NCBI GenBank assembly: GCA_015478675.1
Contig: JADMIH010000012.1
Coordinates: 1 to 49,353, forward strand
Direction: 5' to 3'
DNA: 49,353 nt
Source of the DNA: Chloroflexota bacterium
Lineage (GTDB): Bacteria > Chloroflexota > Chloroflexia > QHBQ01 > JADMIH01
The translations under genes and the position numbers were made by a program. This document shows, one piece after another, positions 31,906 through 40,961 of the stretch. The notes beneath the pieces are model-generated. The model had not been told where the DNA came from, did no database searches, and worked only from the letters and a program-made list of their open reading frames with translations. Position 1 is the stretch's first letter, and the number at the start of each line of letters is the position of its first letter.

Positions 31906-32634
31906 ATGAGACTCTTCCCAACACCCCGGTACCACAATGTGCCTGAGTTCCTGGATGATCCCACCAACTTTACTCCGCATGACCTGGAGAGCACGCTTCG
32001 TGACGTTCGCCGGGCCAACATCTTCGGCCTCGGCACCTGGGTAATCAAGCACCACCTTGCCAGGTTGCTGCGCGACTTTCCGAAGGGCCAAGCTCTACGG
32101 GTGCTTGACCTGGCAACCGGCTCTGCCGACATCCCTGAGGAGCTTTGCCGGTGGGCAGAGAGGGAGGGGTACGGCATAAAGATAGTGGCAACGGATGTCA
32201 GCGAGGCAATCCTCAATGTAGCCAGAGAACGTATAAAAAGAGCAGGCTTCGCGGATAAAGTGCTCTTCGCGGTGTGCGATGCTGCTAAGCCCCCTTTCGC
32301 GGGTGGCGAGTTCGATCTGGTTATTTGCTCGCTGGCCTTGCACCACCTGAGTTTAGAGGAGGCGGAAGCATCTTTGCGGCAGATGGCGCGACTCTCAAGG
32401 TTGGGCTTCATCGTGAATGATATATATCGAGCGCGTGGAGCATGGTACATGGCTTGGCTACTTGCGCACTTAACCACGACCAGCAGACTCACCAGGCATG
32501 ATGGCCCCGCTTCCGTGCTGCGAGCGTACACTCCGGCTGAGGTGCGGCGCATGAGTAGAAGAGTGGGTTTAGATACATCAGTTTACAAGCACCCTTTCTG
32601 GCGAATGGCGGTCGTGGGTAAAGCGGAGAGATGA
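31906..32634 (+). CDS. Class I SAM-dependent methyltransferase
   Basis: This 242-residue enzyme has the SAM-binding motif VLDLATGSADIP (67-78), acidic strand end VATDVSEAIL, VCDAAKPPFAGGEFDLVICSLALHHL (motifs II/III) and a C-terminal region with FIVNDIYRARGAWYMAWLL, as in methyltransferases paired with a flavin reductase in lipid or polyketide clusters. Substrate unknown; O- or C-methylation of the ketosynthase product is a reasonable guess. It starts the operon: its stop is 3 bp before the flavoprotein GTG. No ribosome site, but a strong promoter abuts the start. Confidence 0.88.
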   Translation: MRLFPTPRYHNVPEFLDDPTNFTPHDLESTLRDVRRANIFGLGTWVIKHHLARLLRDFPKGQALRVLDLATGSADIPEELCRWAEREGYGIKIVATDVSEAILNVARERIKRAGFADKVLFAVCDAAKPPFAGGEFDLVICSLALHHLSLEEAEASLRQMARLSRLGFIVNDIYRARGAWYMAWLLAHLTTTSRLTRHDGPASVLRAYTPAEVRRMSRRVGLDTSVYKHPFWRMAVVGKAER

Positions 32635-32637
32635 GTT

Positions 32638-33858
32638 GTGACAGGCAAGCCAGTTTATGACGCCATCATAGTTGGGGCAGGCCCTGCGGGTTCAGCCACC
32701 GCGGCGTTTTTAGCACAGCGTGGATTTCATGTGCTGTTACTTGATCGCGCCGCCTTCCCCCGCGACAAAGCCTGCGGCGAATACTCAAGCCCTCAGAGCG
32801 GCGAGGTTCTGGGGCGGCTTGGCGCTCTCTCAGCCGTTGAAAGAGCAGGAGCGCGGAGACTGCGCTCCATGCGGGTGATCAGCCCAGGAGGTCAGACCTT
32901 TTGGATGGACTATTCTGCGTCGGGCGAAGCCGCTGCGCAGGTGCTCGCCACGCCCCGGCGCATCCTTGATGCCACCCTTGTGGACTATGCACGTCAATGT
33001 GGTGCAGAGGTCCGCGAGCGCGCCAAAGTAGAAGGAGTTTCGATGCGCGACGGCCGGGCCTCCGGCGTCGTACTGCGGCGCAAAGACGGCGGCACGCATG
33101 AAGAGCAGGCAAGATTGATAGTGGGGGCTGACGGCATCCACTCGGTTGTTGTGCGAAGCCTCGGCTTATCGGCGCCTGTACGTTGGCCTCTCTCTCTGGG
33201 CATGGTCGCCCACTATAAGGGGTACAGTGGCCTTGACGATTGGGGTGAGATGCACTTGTCGGAGCGTGGGTACGCCGGCCTCGCACCTCAGTCGGGCGGG
33301 CTGCTCAATGTGGGGCTTGTGATGCCGATGCGCTTGGCGGCAAAGCAGCTTGAGCATGGCGCGTCGGCTCGTTTCGAGGCATTTGCCTTCTCCTTCCCCG
33401 GCGTGGCGCGAGCGTTGGCTGGGGCGGAGAGAGTGTCTGCCGTGAGGGGTGTTGGCCCGATAGGAGCACGCGTGAGGCGTAGCTCCGGCGCGGGATTTAT
33501 CCTTGTAGGCGATGCGGCGGGCTTCTTTGACCCCTTCACAGGTGAAGGGGTTTACAAGGCATTGCGCGGAGCGGAGCTTGCGGCTGAGGCCGCATCTTAC
33601 GCCCTGGACAACGGCGACCTTTCTGCGCCTTCTCTTGCGCGCTACAGCCGCCTGCGCCGCCGCGAATTCACCAGCAAAGACCTTGTTTGCAGGCTCGTAC
33701 AAGCCTTCGTAGGATTACCGCCGGCGATGGATTACGTGGCGTCGCGGCTGGCAGAGCGGCCAAAAGTCAGGGCTGTACTCACAGGTGTACTCGGCGACTT
33801 TGCGGACCCGAGGGCCGCCCTCAGCCCTTTCTACTTGTGGTCGCTCTTACGTCCATAA
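32638..33858 (+). CDS. FAD-dependent oxidoreductase, geranylgeranyl-reductase family
   Basis: This 406-residue flavoprotein has the dinucleotide-binding GAGPAGSATA (13-22), FPRDKACGEYSSP (about 41-53), typical of geranylgeranyl-reductase-like enzymes and related hydroxylases, the second FAD motif GDAAGFFDPFTGEG (about 287-300), and a C-terminal helical part. It may reduce double bonds or hydroxylate a ring in the product of this cluster. The start is GTG 32638, with GGAGAG about 7 nt upstream inside the preceding gene; the 3-bp gap implies coupling. Confidence 0.88.
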   Translation: MTGKPVYDAIIVGAGPAGSATAAFLAQRGFHVLLLDRAAFPRDKACGEYSSPQSGEVLGRLGALSAVERAGARRLRSMRVISPGGQTFWMDYSASGEAAAQVLATPRRILDATLVDYARQCGAEVRERAKVEGVSMRDGRASGVVLRRKDGGTHEEQARLIVGADGIHSVVVRSLGLSAPVRWPLSLGMVAHYKGYSGLDDWGEMHLSERGYAGLAPQSGGLLNVGLVMPMRLAAKQLEHGASARFEAFAFSFPGVARALAGAERVSAVRGVGPIGARVRRSSGAGFILVGDAAGFFDPFTGEGVYKALRGAELAAEAASYALDNGDLSAPSLARYSRLRRREFTSKDLVCRLVQAFVGLPPAMDYVASRLAERPKVRAVLTGVLGDFADPRAALSPFYLWSLLRP

Positions 33859-33910
33859 AGCGGCCTTTGCCCTGGCCTACAGGTCGAGGCCGACGGTGTG
33901 ATCTGGAATA

Positions 33911-34387
33911 GTGCGAAAGCTCATGAAGGTTAGCAACGATATTTACATAAGAGGTGACTATCAGCGCATCTTTGATATGGGCAGTCGCGTCGAGATATGG
34001 GGTCGGATACTGCCCCACTACCGCTATGTGAAGGTTGTGCGCGAGGAAGGCAATCGAAAGTTAGTGCGAATGTCAGCGTGGCGCGACATTATACCTGTCA
34101 CCTGGACAGCAATAGAGACCGTGGAAGAAGGCACGCTTCAGCGTCCGGGGAGGATTCTCTTCCGCCATGTTCGAGGGCTGGTAAAGGGGATGGATGTGGA
34201 ATGGTCCTTCGAGCCAAGACCCAGTAGAGGCGATGTCAGAGTGATGATCTCACATGACCTGACCAATCCGCCATTCCCCGTAAAAGTACTCGGCGCTAGA
34301 TTCATGGAGAGCGTCGTGGGCCGAGGCTTTATCGGCTACATAGCAAATAAGACGCTCAGGCGTATCAAAGAACTGGTGGAGGAATGA
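33911..34387 (+). CDS. SRPBCC (polyketide cyclase/dehydrase-like) protein
   Basis: This 158-residue START-like hydrophobic-pocket protein begins VSNDIYIRGDYQRIFDMGSRVEIWGRILPHYRYVKVV and ends with a long C-terminal helix, YIANKTLRRIKELVEE. Such proteins act as aromatase/cyclases in type II polyketide pathways or as lipid carriers. Its place between a flavoprotein and a ketosynthase supports a cyclase role, but catalytic residues are not conserved enough to prove it. The start may be GTG 33911 or ATG 33923; both have weak ribosome sites. It is 52 bp after the flavoprotein gene. Confidence 0.82.
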   Translation: MRKLMKVSNDIYIRGDYQRIFDMGSRVEIWGRILPHYRYVKVVREEGNRKLVRMSAWRDIIPVTWTAIETVEEGTLQRPGRILFRHVRGLVKGMDVEWSFEPRPSRGDVRVMISHDLTNPPFPVKVLGARFMESVVGRGFIGYIANKTLRRIKELVEE

Positions 34388-34432
34388 TACCTGGTGCGTA
34401 TTCCATATAACAGGTAGCGGTCAGGAGAGCTA

Positions 34433-35689
34433 TTGTTAGCGCATTCGTCACAGAGCAGGCGCGTTGTAATCACAGGTATAGGAGCTATCACCCCGATAGG
34501 CATTGGGCGCGAGGGCCTGTGGAACGGCGTACTTGCAGGGCGCTCGGCTGTGCAGCGTATAAGCCGCTTTGACCCTGAGCCTTTTCGTTCACAGGTGGCG
34601 GCGCAGGTGAACGATTTTGACCCGCTCGACTATATGGATGCATCACGCGCCCGCCGCCTTGATCGCTACTCGCACTTTGCTCTGGCCGCTGCACACCAGG
34701 CGGTCCGGGATGCGGATCTCTGCCTATCTTCGGAAGATGCTGAGCAGACAGGCGTTTACCTCGGCAGCGCGCTGGCAGGGTTGGGATTCGCTGAGGAAGA
34801 ACACAGCCATTTTGTAAATAGCGGCTTGCGAGGGGTAAACAATATCCTGGCGCTCACTGTCTTTGGCTCGGCGGCATCGTGCAATGTCGCTATGGACCTA
34901 CAGCTCTTCGGCCCCAACCAGACGAATGCTAACTCCTGTGCTTCGGGCGCGGTAGCCATCGGCGAGGCTTTCAAGCTGATCCGGCTGGGCGGTGCTCGCG
35001 TGATGCTGGCGGGCGGGGTGGAAGCGCCTCTTGCCCCTCTGACCTTCGGGGCCTTTGATTTGATACATGCCATCTCCTGCAACTCTAACGCTAACCCATC
35101 GGTCGCTTCTCGCCCATTCGACGTTTGTCGGGACGGCTTCGTAATGTCTGAGGGCGCGGCGATTATGGTGCTGGAGGATTATGAATATGCTCAGGCACGT
35201 GGAGCAGCCATTTACGCTGAAATCCTCGGCTACGCCACGACGACTGACGCCTTCCACATGACCGCACCCCGACCTGATGGCGCTCAAGCTATGCGAGCTA
35301 TGAGAGAGGCGCTAGCGGCTGCTCACCTCTCCCCCTCTGAGATCGACTACATCAGCGCCCATGGGTCGGCCACTCCTTTGAACGACAAGACGGAGACTAT
35401 GGCTATCAAGCAGGTGTTTGGAGAAGAGGCTTACCGCATTCCGATAAGCGGCACAAAAGCGATGCATGGACATGCGCTTGGGGCAAGCGGGGCCTTCGAG
35501 ATCGCGATAAGCTCACTCGCTATGCACAACGATTATCTTCCCCCCACCATAAATCTATGCCACCCCGACCCCGAATGCGACCTCGATTACATTCCTCACG
35601 AGGGCAGGCACCTGCGCGTAAATACGATACTCTCCGACTCCTTTGGCTTCGGCGGCATAAACGCCTGCCTTATTCTCGGCAGGGTTTAG
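34433..35689 (+). CDS. Beta-ketoacyl-ACP synthase, FabF/KAS II-like
   Basis: This 418-residue condensing enzyme has a complete active site: Cys169 in NANSCASGAVAIG, His310 in SAHGSATPLND, Lys342 and His347 in SGTKAMHGHALG (the usual Thr before Gly-His is His here), and the C-terminal SDSFGFGGINACLI loop. It extends an acyl chain by decarboxylative Claisen condensation on an acyl carrier protein. No ACP, malonyl transferase, ketoreductase or chain-length-factor gene is adjacent, so this is not a standard fab cluster. The TTG start at 34433 has AGGAG 7 nt upstream. It is 45 bp after the SRPBCC gene. Confidence 0.92.
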   Translation: MLAHSSQSRRVVITGIGAITPIGIGREGLWNGVLAGRSAVQRISRFDPEPFRSQVAAQVNDFDPLDYMDASRARRLDRYSHFALAAAHQAVRDADLCLSSEDAEQTGVYLGSALAGLGFAEEEHSHFVNSGLRGVNNILALTVFGSAASCNVAMDLQLFGPNQTNANSCASGAVAIGEAFKLIRLGGARVMLAGGVEAPLAPLTFGAFDLIHAISCNSNANPSVASRPFDVCRDGFVMSEGAAIMVLEDYEYAQARGAAIYAEILGYATTTDAFHMTAPRPDGAQAMRAMREALAAAHLSPSEIDYISAHGSATPLNDKTETMAIKQVFGEEAYRIPISGTKAMHGHALGASGAFEIAISSLAMHNDYLPPTINLCHPDPECDLDYIPHEGRHLRVNTILSDSFGFGGINACLILGRV

Positions 35690-35800
35690 CACCGAAACGT
35701 ACCCAAAGTGGCAAACATCCTGCTATTGGCTTACAATGTGCCCGACAGCAGAAGCATCGTTTTACACCATCTACTTGACATAAGAGGGAGGACATTTTCT

Positions 35801-37936
35801 TTGAACTTAATACAGCCTATCGGGTTGTACCGTTCCGTACCTGATCGCATCAGCCGGCTTGCTGAACTCGCCTACAACCTCTGGTGGAGCTGGCACCCCG
35901 AAGCGCAACGCCTCTACTCAGATGCGGACCCTGATCTCTGGGAGCTTGTTTATCACAACCCTGTGAAGTTCCTCAACGAAGTACGCCAGAGCACACTCAA
36001 AGAAGCCAGCGAGCGACAAGCCTATCTCGATCTATATGACGTGGTGATGCGCGAGTTCGACGCATATATGGCCCCAGCCGCAACGTGGTTCACCGAAGCG
36101 CACCCGGGGCAGGTGGGCACCGTTGCCTACTTCTCTATGGAGTTTGGCCTGCACGAATCGTTGCCGATATATTCTGGGGGCCTCGGCATACTGGCGGGCG
36201 ACCACGTGAAGAGCGCATCTGACCTCGGCGTGCCGATGGTGTTTGTTGGGTATCTTTACCCCCAGGGCTATTTTCGGCAGATAATCAATAAAGATGGGTG
36301 GCAGGAGGCGATCTACAATAAGCTGGACTTTGACGATGTGCCTGTACTTCCTGCTCAAGGTCCTGACGGTGGCGAGGTAATTGTGCAGGTGCAGTTGCCT
36401 GACCGTATTATCTACGCCAAGGTATATCATATACAGGTTGGGCGCGTACCGCTGTATATGCTTGATACCGACATTCACCCCAACGCGCCAAGCGACCGTG
36501 AGCTTTCAGCCCGCCTCTATGGCGGCGACGAAGAGATGCGTATATCGCAGGAGATCATGCTCGGCATAGGTGGAGTTCGGGCCTTACGCGCCCTGGGAGT
36601 AGAGCCATCAGCGTGGCACATGAACGAAGGCCACGCCGCTTTCCTGATACTTGAGCTTGCCCGCGAGCGCGTCAAAGGTGGCGAGCCTTTCGATGATGCC
36701 ATCACTGAGGTGGCGTCGCACACCGCCTTTACCACGCATACGCCGGTGGCAGCGGGTAACGATGCCTTCCCTTTCGAGCTGATGGACAAATATTTCTCCA
36801 GCTATTGGCCGCAGTTGGGTATAGACCGAGATCACTTTCTGAACCTGGCTCAGGAGGGCCAACCGTGGGGCCCCGCCTTCAGCATGACGGCCCTTGCGCT
36901 GCGTGGTTCGGATTACCATAATGGTGTGAGCAAGCTGCATGGCCGAGTGTCGCGTAACATGTGGCATTGGCTCTGGCCCGACCGTCCGGTGGATCAGGTG
37001 CCTATTCAGTCTATCACCAACGGCGTGCATACGGGCACATGGCTTGCTCCTGAGCTTTATCGTTTCTACAGCCACTACCTGGGCGCGGACTGGTACTCGC
37101 GCCTTGACGATCCGGCGACCTGGAAGCCTATCCTGAGCGCACCCGACGGCACGTTCTGGGATATACACAGCAAGCTCAAGCACGACCTTGTTGATTTCTC
37201 GCGGCGCCGCCTGGCCGATTGGTACATCCGCACGGGTGTAACTCCACCCCCTGGGCCGACCCTCGGCCCCAATGCCCTCACCATAGGCTTTGCCCGCCGC
37301 TTCGCCACTTATAAGCGCGCCACCCTTATCTTTAGCAACGTTGACCGTTTGAGCGCGATCTTGAACAACCCGGGCAGGCCGGTGCAGATAGTTTTCGCGG
37401 GAAAGGCGCACCCCAAGGACGAGCCGGGCAAGCAGTTTATACAGCAAGTTGAATGGGCGGCGCGCCACCCTGGGCTTGCGGGCAAGATAATCTTCCTCGA
37501 AGAGTACGACATGAACGTTGCACGGTATATGGTGCATGGCGTGGACGTGTGGCTCAACACACCACGAAGGCCGTACGAAGCGAGCGGCACTAGCGGAATG
37601 AAGGCTTCGCTCAACGGCGTGCCTAACTGCTCAGTTCTGGATGGCTGGTGGGCCGAAGGCTACAATGGTAAGAACGGCTGGGCTATCGGCGAGGGCCAGG
37701 AGTACGCCAATCCTGATGAGCAAGATGAGCGCGATGTACAATCGCTCTATACACTGCTGGAGGATAGCATAGTACCTCTCTTTTATAAGCGCGATGAGGC
37801 CGACGTGCCTGCCGGGTGGGTAGCTGTTATGAAAGAGGCAATCGCTACTATCGCTCCCATTTTCTCCATGCACCGCCAGGTCAAAGAATATACCGATGAT
37901 TTCTACATACCGGCTATGTCGGCAGGCGAGGAATGA
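35801..37936 (+). CDS. glgP: Alpha-glucan (glycogen/maltodextrin) phosphorylase
   Basis: This 711-residue GT35 enzyme releases glucose 1-phosphate from alpha-1,4-glucans. The N-terminal DUF3417-type region has RLAELAYNLWWSWHPEAQRL. The core has YFSMEFGLHESLPIYSGGLG, HMNEGHAAFL, FARRFATYKRATLI and the PLP site GTSGMKASLNGV, followed by SVLDGWWAEGYNGKNGWAIG. It is the short alpha-glucan phosphorylase type (TIGR02094-like). The frame is open from GTG 35708, but TTG 35801 has GGGAGG 9 nt upstream and fits the family start. It follows the ketosynthase by 111 bp; a functional link is not evident. Confidence 0.94.
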   Translation: MNLIQPIGLYRSVPDRISRLAELAYNLWWSWHPEAQRLYSDADPDLWELVYHNPVKFLNEVRQSTLKEASERQAYLDLYDVVMREFDAYMAPAATWFTEAHPGQVGTVAYFSMEFGLHESLPIYSGGLGILAGDHVKSASDLGVPMVFVGYLYPQGYFRQIINKDGWQEAIYNKLDFDDVPVLPAQGPDGGEVIVQVQLPDRIIYAKVYHIQVGRVPLYMLDTDIHPNAPSDRELSARLYGGDEEMRISQEIMLGIGGVRALRALGVEPSAWHMNEGHAAFLILELARERVKGGEPFDDAITEVASHTAFTTHTPVAAGNDAFPFELMDKYFSSYWPQLGIDRDHFLNLAQEGQPWGPAFSMTALALRGSDYHNGVSKLHGRVSRNMWHWLWPDRPVDQVPIQSITNGVHTGTWLAPELYRFYSHYLGADWYSRLDDPATWKPILSAPDGTFWDIHSKLKHDLVDFSRRRLADWYIRTGVTPPPGPTLGPNALTIGFARRFATYKRATLIFSNVDRLSAILNNPGRPVQIVFAGKAHPKDEPGKQFIQQVEWAARHPGLAGKIIFLEEYDMNVARYMVHGVDVWLNTPRRPYEASGTSGMKASLNGVPNCSVLDGWWAEGYNGKNGWAIGEGQEYANPDEQDERDVQSLYTLLEDSIVPLFYKRDEADVPAGWVAVMKEAIATIAPIFSMHRQVKEYTDDFYIPAMSAGEE

Positions 37937-37972
37937 GTAGCGACAGCGACTGTATATTAATTCCCAGTCCTG

Positions 37973-37988
37973 CTCCTTATAAAAGGAG
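37973..37988 (+). promoter_or_regulatory. Hairpin covering the ribosome site of the PPOX-fold gene
   Basis: CTCCTT-ataa-AAGGAG forms a perfect 6-bp stem whose 3' arm is the Shine-Dalgarno sequence for the ATG at 37997. Formation of the hairpin would hide the ribosome site. Confidence 0.55.
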
Positions 37989-37996
37989 AAACTTCT

Positions 37997-38422
37997 ATGG
38001 AGCGAGCAGCGCTTGACCTTAGCGACGATAAGCAGTCTCATGCGGATGAGCGTCTACGCAGCGACCACATAATCTGGCTCGGTACGGTTCGCCCCGATAG
38101 CAAGCCTCATCTGGTGCCTGTATGGTTCCTGTGGGATGGCGCGACGGTGCTTATTTTCAGCAAGCCCGACCAGAAGATTCGCAACCTGAAACTGAACCCT
38201 AACGTGACGCTGGCCGTCGATGACAGCAAAGAAGGGGAGGACGCAGTTCTGATCGACGGCGAAGCCGCCCTTCTAGACCCGGGAGAAGTCAACTCGACCC
38301 TGCCCGCCTATGCCCAAAAATATGCCGCGAAGCTCGTCGAGATGGGCTGGACCGCCGCGTCTATGGCGGGCAGTTACACCCAGCCTATAAGAGTTACGCC
38401 TACCCGGTTCAGGTTTTACTAA
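37997..38422 (+). CDS. PPOX-fold oxidoreductase, probably F420- or flavin-dependent
   Basis: This 141-residue split-barrel protein has HIIWLGTVRPDSKPHLVPVWFLWDG and SKPDQKIRNLKLNPNVTLAVDD, typical of the F420-dependent PPOX class (TIGR03618/TIGR03667-like), and ends IRVTPTRFRFY as that family does. It is likely to reduce or oxidise a small molecule as a homodimer; substrate unknown. AAGGAG lies 8 nt before the ATG and can fold into a hairpin. It is 60 bp after glgP. Confidence 0.85.
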   Translation: MERAALDLSDDKQSHADERLRSDHIIWLGTVRPDSKPHLVPVWFLWDGATVLIFSKPDQKIRNLKLNPNVTLAVDDSKEGEDAVLIDGEAALLDPGEVNSTLPAYAQKYAAKLVEMGWTAASMAGSYTQPIRVTPTRFRFY

Positions 38423-38560
38423 AGGTTGTTTCACGTAAGGGGTCACAGGTTGGCTGTCGCTCCCGGTGTGTATCGCTAAAGAGGCCTTCAGCCTTGAATA
38501 AGCAGCCTGCATGAAGCTTATGCTGTACTCATTACGTGGTACGCATGTTATCATACCAGC

Positions 38561-39130
38561 GTGATTGCCGCCTTTGTCCTCTTTCTTTCACTGGGGCTTG
38601 ATACGCTTGCGGTTTCTGTTGGGCTGGGTTTGTCCGGCCTGCCGCGCTCACGCTGGCTTAGAGTGGGCCTTACCTTCGCCCTCTTTGAGGGTCTTATGCC
38701 CATATTGGGGCTGCTCGTTGGGAAAGGTCTGAGTGAGAAGCTGGGCGAGATAGCGGCCTATGCTGCCGCTGTAAGTCTCATTGGGGTTGGCCTCCTGGCA
38801 GTTCGAGAAGCTCTAACCGAAGATAATAACAGCGCTGAGGATGACCTCGTTGAGAAAACGCGGGGCAACCGCCTTCTGCTGACTGGCCTGTCGGTAAGCC
38901 TTGACGAGCTTGCAGTTGGCTTTTCCCTGGGTGTGCTTCAGGTATCTGTTGGTGTGGCTCTTATCTATATCGCAATACAGGCATTTGCTCTTACCTTCAT
39001 CGGCGTTTCGTTCGGCGGCAGGCTGGGAGCGCATCTGGGTGAGCGTGCTGAGTTAGCCTCCGGTGTTGTACTCGCCCTGCTGGGGGTCGCTCTGCTCGTG
39101 GGCGAGGTCACCGGTCTTACTTTCTTCTAA
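38561..39130 (+). CDS. MntP-like manganese efflux protein (putative)
   Basis: This 189-residue protein has six membrane helices in two inverted halves. TM1 has SLGLDTLAVSVGLGLSG with Asp14, and TM4 has LSVSLDELAVGFSLGV, the paired acidic motifs of MntP/YtaF-type exporters. It probably exports Mn(II), but metal specificity cannot be read from the sequence. The GTG start at 38561 is 7 nt after TATCAT with no ribosome site, suggesting a leaderless mRNA. No yybP-ykoY-type leader is possible in such a short upstream region. The M24 peptidase gene starts 20 bp after its stop. Confidence 0.85.
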   Translation: MIAAFVLFLSLGLDTLAVSVGLGLSGLPRSRWLRVGLTFALFEGLMPILGLLVGKGLSEKLGEIAAYAAAVSLIGVGLLAVREALTEDNNSAEDDLVEKTRGNRLLLTGLSVSLDELAVGFSLGVLQVSVGVALIYIAIQAFALTFIGVSFGGRLGAHLGERAELASGVVLALLGVALLVGEVTGLTFF

Positions 39131-39150
39131 GCTCAAAAGGAGCAGATAAA

Positions 39151-40338
39151 ATGAAGAGCCAAATTACCAATGAAAAGCTGGATCAGGCAGTATCTCTGCT
39201 AGAGGAGCAAGACCTCGATCTCTGGCTCACATTGGTGCGCGAGACCTCACTCACTTCTGATCCTTGCCTCGACCTCATCGTGGGGGTAGATATGACCTGG
39301 CATTCGGCCTTCCTGGTCAGTCGCACAGGGGTGCGTGTGGCTATTGTTGGGCGATTTGACGCCGAGAATGTGCGTAACCTGGGCGGTTACACAGAGGTTA
39401 TCCCCTATGACAGCAGCATCCGCCCGGCGTTGCGCGACACGATAGAGCGTCTCAACCCGGGAAAGATCGGCCTCAACTACTCGCAGAGCGATCCGGCGGC
39501 AGATGGCCTTACGTACGGGATGTTCCTCTATCTGGTTGACACCCTGGCAGGCACACCATATGCCGGTCGCCTGGTATCCGCAGAGAGCTTGATTGCGGCG
39601 CTCAGAGGCCGCAAATCGCAGGGCGAGCTGGCGCTTATCAAGGCTGCAATCGCCACGACAGAAGAGCTGTACAAGCAGATTGGCAGCACCCTGGCCGCCG
39701 ACCAAACGGAAGAGGAGATCGCAGGTCGCCTTACCGCAGCCCGCAAGCAGCTTGGCCTTGGCACCGCCTGGGGCGAACCTTATTGTCCTATCGTCAACTC
39801 AGGTCCGGACTCGCCCGTCGGCCACGCCTCACCTGGCGGGCACAGGACCACACCGGGTTGGCTTTTACACATGGATTTCGGCGTCAAGCAAAGTGGCTTC
39901 TGCTCTGACTTGCAGCGCGACTGGTACTTTCTTGCAAAAGGAGAAAAAGAAGCGCCTGATGATCTGCGCCGTGCATGGGATGCCTGTTGGGGCGCGATAG
40001 ACGCCGGGGCCACAAAGTTGCGACCTGGCGTGGCGGGGTGGGAAGTTGACGCTGCTGCTCGCCGGTATCTGGTGCAAGCAGGCTATCCTGAATACCAGCA
40101 TGCCCTCGGACACCATCTTGGCCGTGTGGCTCACGACGGCTCCAGCCTCCTCGGTCCGAAGTGGGACCGCTACGGGCAGACACCTTATGGCATAGTGGAG
40201 GTCGGCAACGTCTTCACATTGGAGTTAGGCACTGCTGTTCCGAGGCGCGGCTACGTCGGCCTTGAGGAAGATGTGCTGGTCACAGAAAGCGGCATAGAAT
40301 GGCTAAGCACACCGCAGCGTGAGCTTTGGCTGGTGTAG
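39151..40338 (+). CDS. M24-family metallopeptidase (Xaa-Pro aminopeptidase-like)
   Basis: This 395-residue protein has a creatinase-like N-terminal domain (about 1-150) and a pita-bread catalytic domain. Metal ligands are visible: Asp in LHMDFGVK, Asp in FCSDLQRDW, His in ALGHHLGR, Glu in FTLELG and Glu in GLEEDVLV. It probably removes N-terminal residues before proline or cleaves dipeptides such as prolidase substrates. AAAAGGAG is 9 nt before the ATG at 39151, 20 bp after the MntP-like gene, so the two are likely cotranscribed. Confidence 0.92.
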   Translation: MKSQITNEKLDQAVSLLEEQDLDLWLTLVRETSLTSDPCLDLIVGVDMTWHSAFLVSRTGVRVAIVGRFDAENVRNLGGYTEVIPYDSSIRPALRDTIERLNPGKIGLNYSQSDPAADGLTYGMFLYLVDTLAGTPYAGRLVSAESLIAALRGRKSQGELALIKAAIATTEELYKQIGSTLAADQTEEEIAGRLTAARKQLGLGTAWGEPYCPIVNSGPDSPVGHASPGGHRTTPGWLLHMDFGVKQSGFCSDLQRDWYFLAKGEKEAPDDLRRAWDACWGAIDAGATKLRPGVAGWEVDAAARRYLVQAGYPEYQHALGHHLGRVAHDGSSLLGPKWDRYGQTPYGIVEVGNVFTLELGTAVPRRGYVGLEEDVLVTESGIEWLSTPQRELWLV

Positions 40339-40385
40339 CTAATATAGCAATAGCGGACTATGACCGATGCGCGGGTTAAAGCGCC

Positions 40386-40961
40386 TTACAGCTTGCTGAC
40401 TATCTCCTTGCTTATCGTTCGGAGGGTGTCGAAGACGCCTACTCCCTTGTGGGCTACTGCTTCGTAGGCGGGGACGCGCATTGAGTTGAGGTACTTCTCC
40501 AGGATTTCCAGGGGGAGGGCATCGGGCATATCACGCTTGTTATACTGCATTACCATCGGGAACTCCAGGAAGCGCTTCCCCTGCTGGGTGAGGTTGCGGG
40601 CTAGCTCCTGGAGAGAGCGCACGTCCTCGGCGAGCTTGGAGCGTTGAGAGTCGGCTACAAAGACACAGCCATCGGCTCCGTTCAGCACAGCGACCCTGGT
40701 TCGCTCGTAAAGCACCTGGCCTGGAACCGTGTAGAGGTGAAAGCGCACCTGGTAGCCGTGCACCTTACCGAGATCAAGGGGCAAGAAATCGAAGAAGAGG
40801 GTGCGCTCGGTTTCTGTGTCTATTGACAACAAATCGCCTCTTGCCTGGTTGGGCACGGTCGAAAATATATACTTCAGGTTAGTAGTCTTCCCCGAAAGGC
40901 CGGGCCCGTAATAAACAACCTTGCAGTGTATTTCTTTTGTCGCTACGTTGATAAGTGCCAT
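40386..40961 (-). CDS. mglA: MglA-like small GTPase
   Basis: This 191-residue Ras-like GTPase has P-loop GPGLSGKTTN, the MglA-type switch II LYTVPGQVLYERTR in place of DxxGQ, and the base-recognition motif NKRD. MglA sets cell polarity and directs motility in Myxococcus; in other phyla its role is less clear. The frame is open to 41036, but ATG 40961 (MALINVATKEIHCKVVYYG) matches the family start and has GGAGG about 13 nt upstream. It lies 129 bp downstream of the mglB-like gene on the same strand, the order of the classical mglBA pair. Confidence 0.9.
   Translation of the reverse strand: MALINVATKEIHCKVVYYGPGLSGKTTNLKYIFSTVPNQARGDLLSIDTETERTLFFDFLPLDLGKVHGYQVRFHLYTVPGQVLYERTRVAVLNGADGCVFVADSQRSKLAEDVRSLQELARNLTQQGKRFLEFPMVMQYNKRDMPDALPLEILEKYLNSMRVPAYEAVAHKGVGVFDTLRTISKEIVSKL

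Noticed and set aside
36608..37537. Minus-strand frame of 309 codons inside glgP
   Set aside because: glgP is an unmistakable family member on the other strand; the antisense translation has no domain character.
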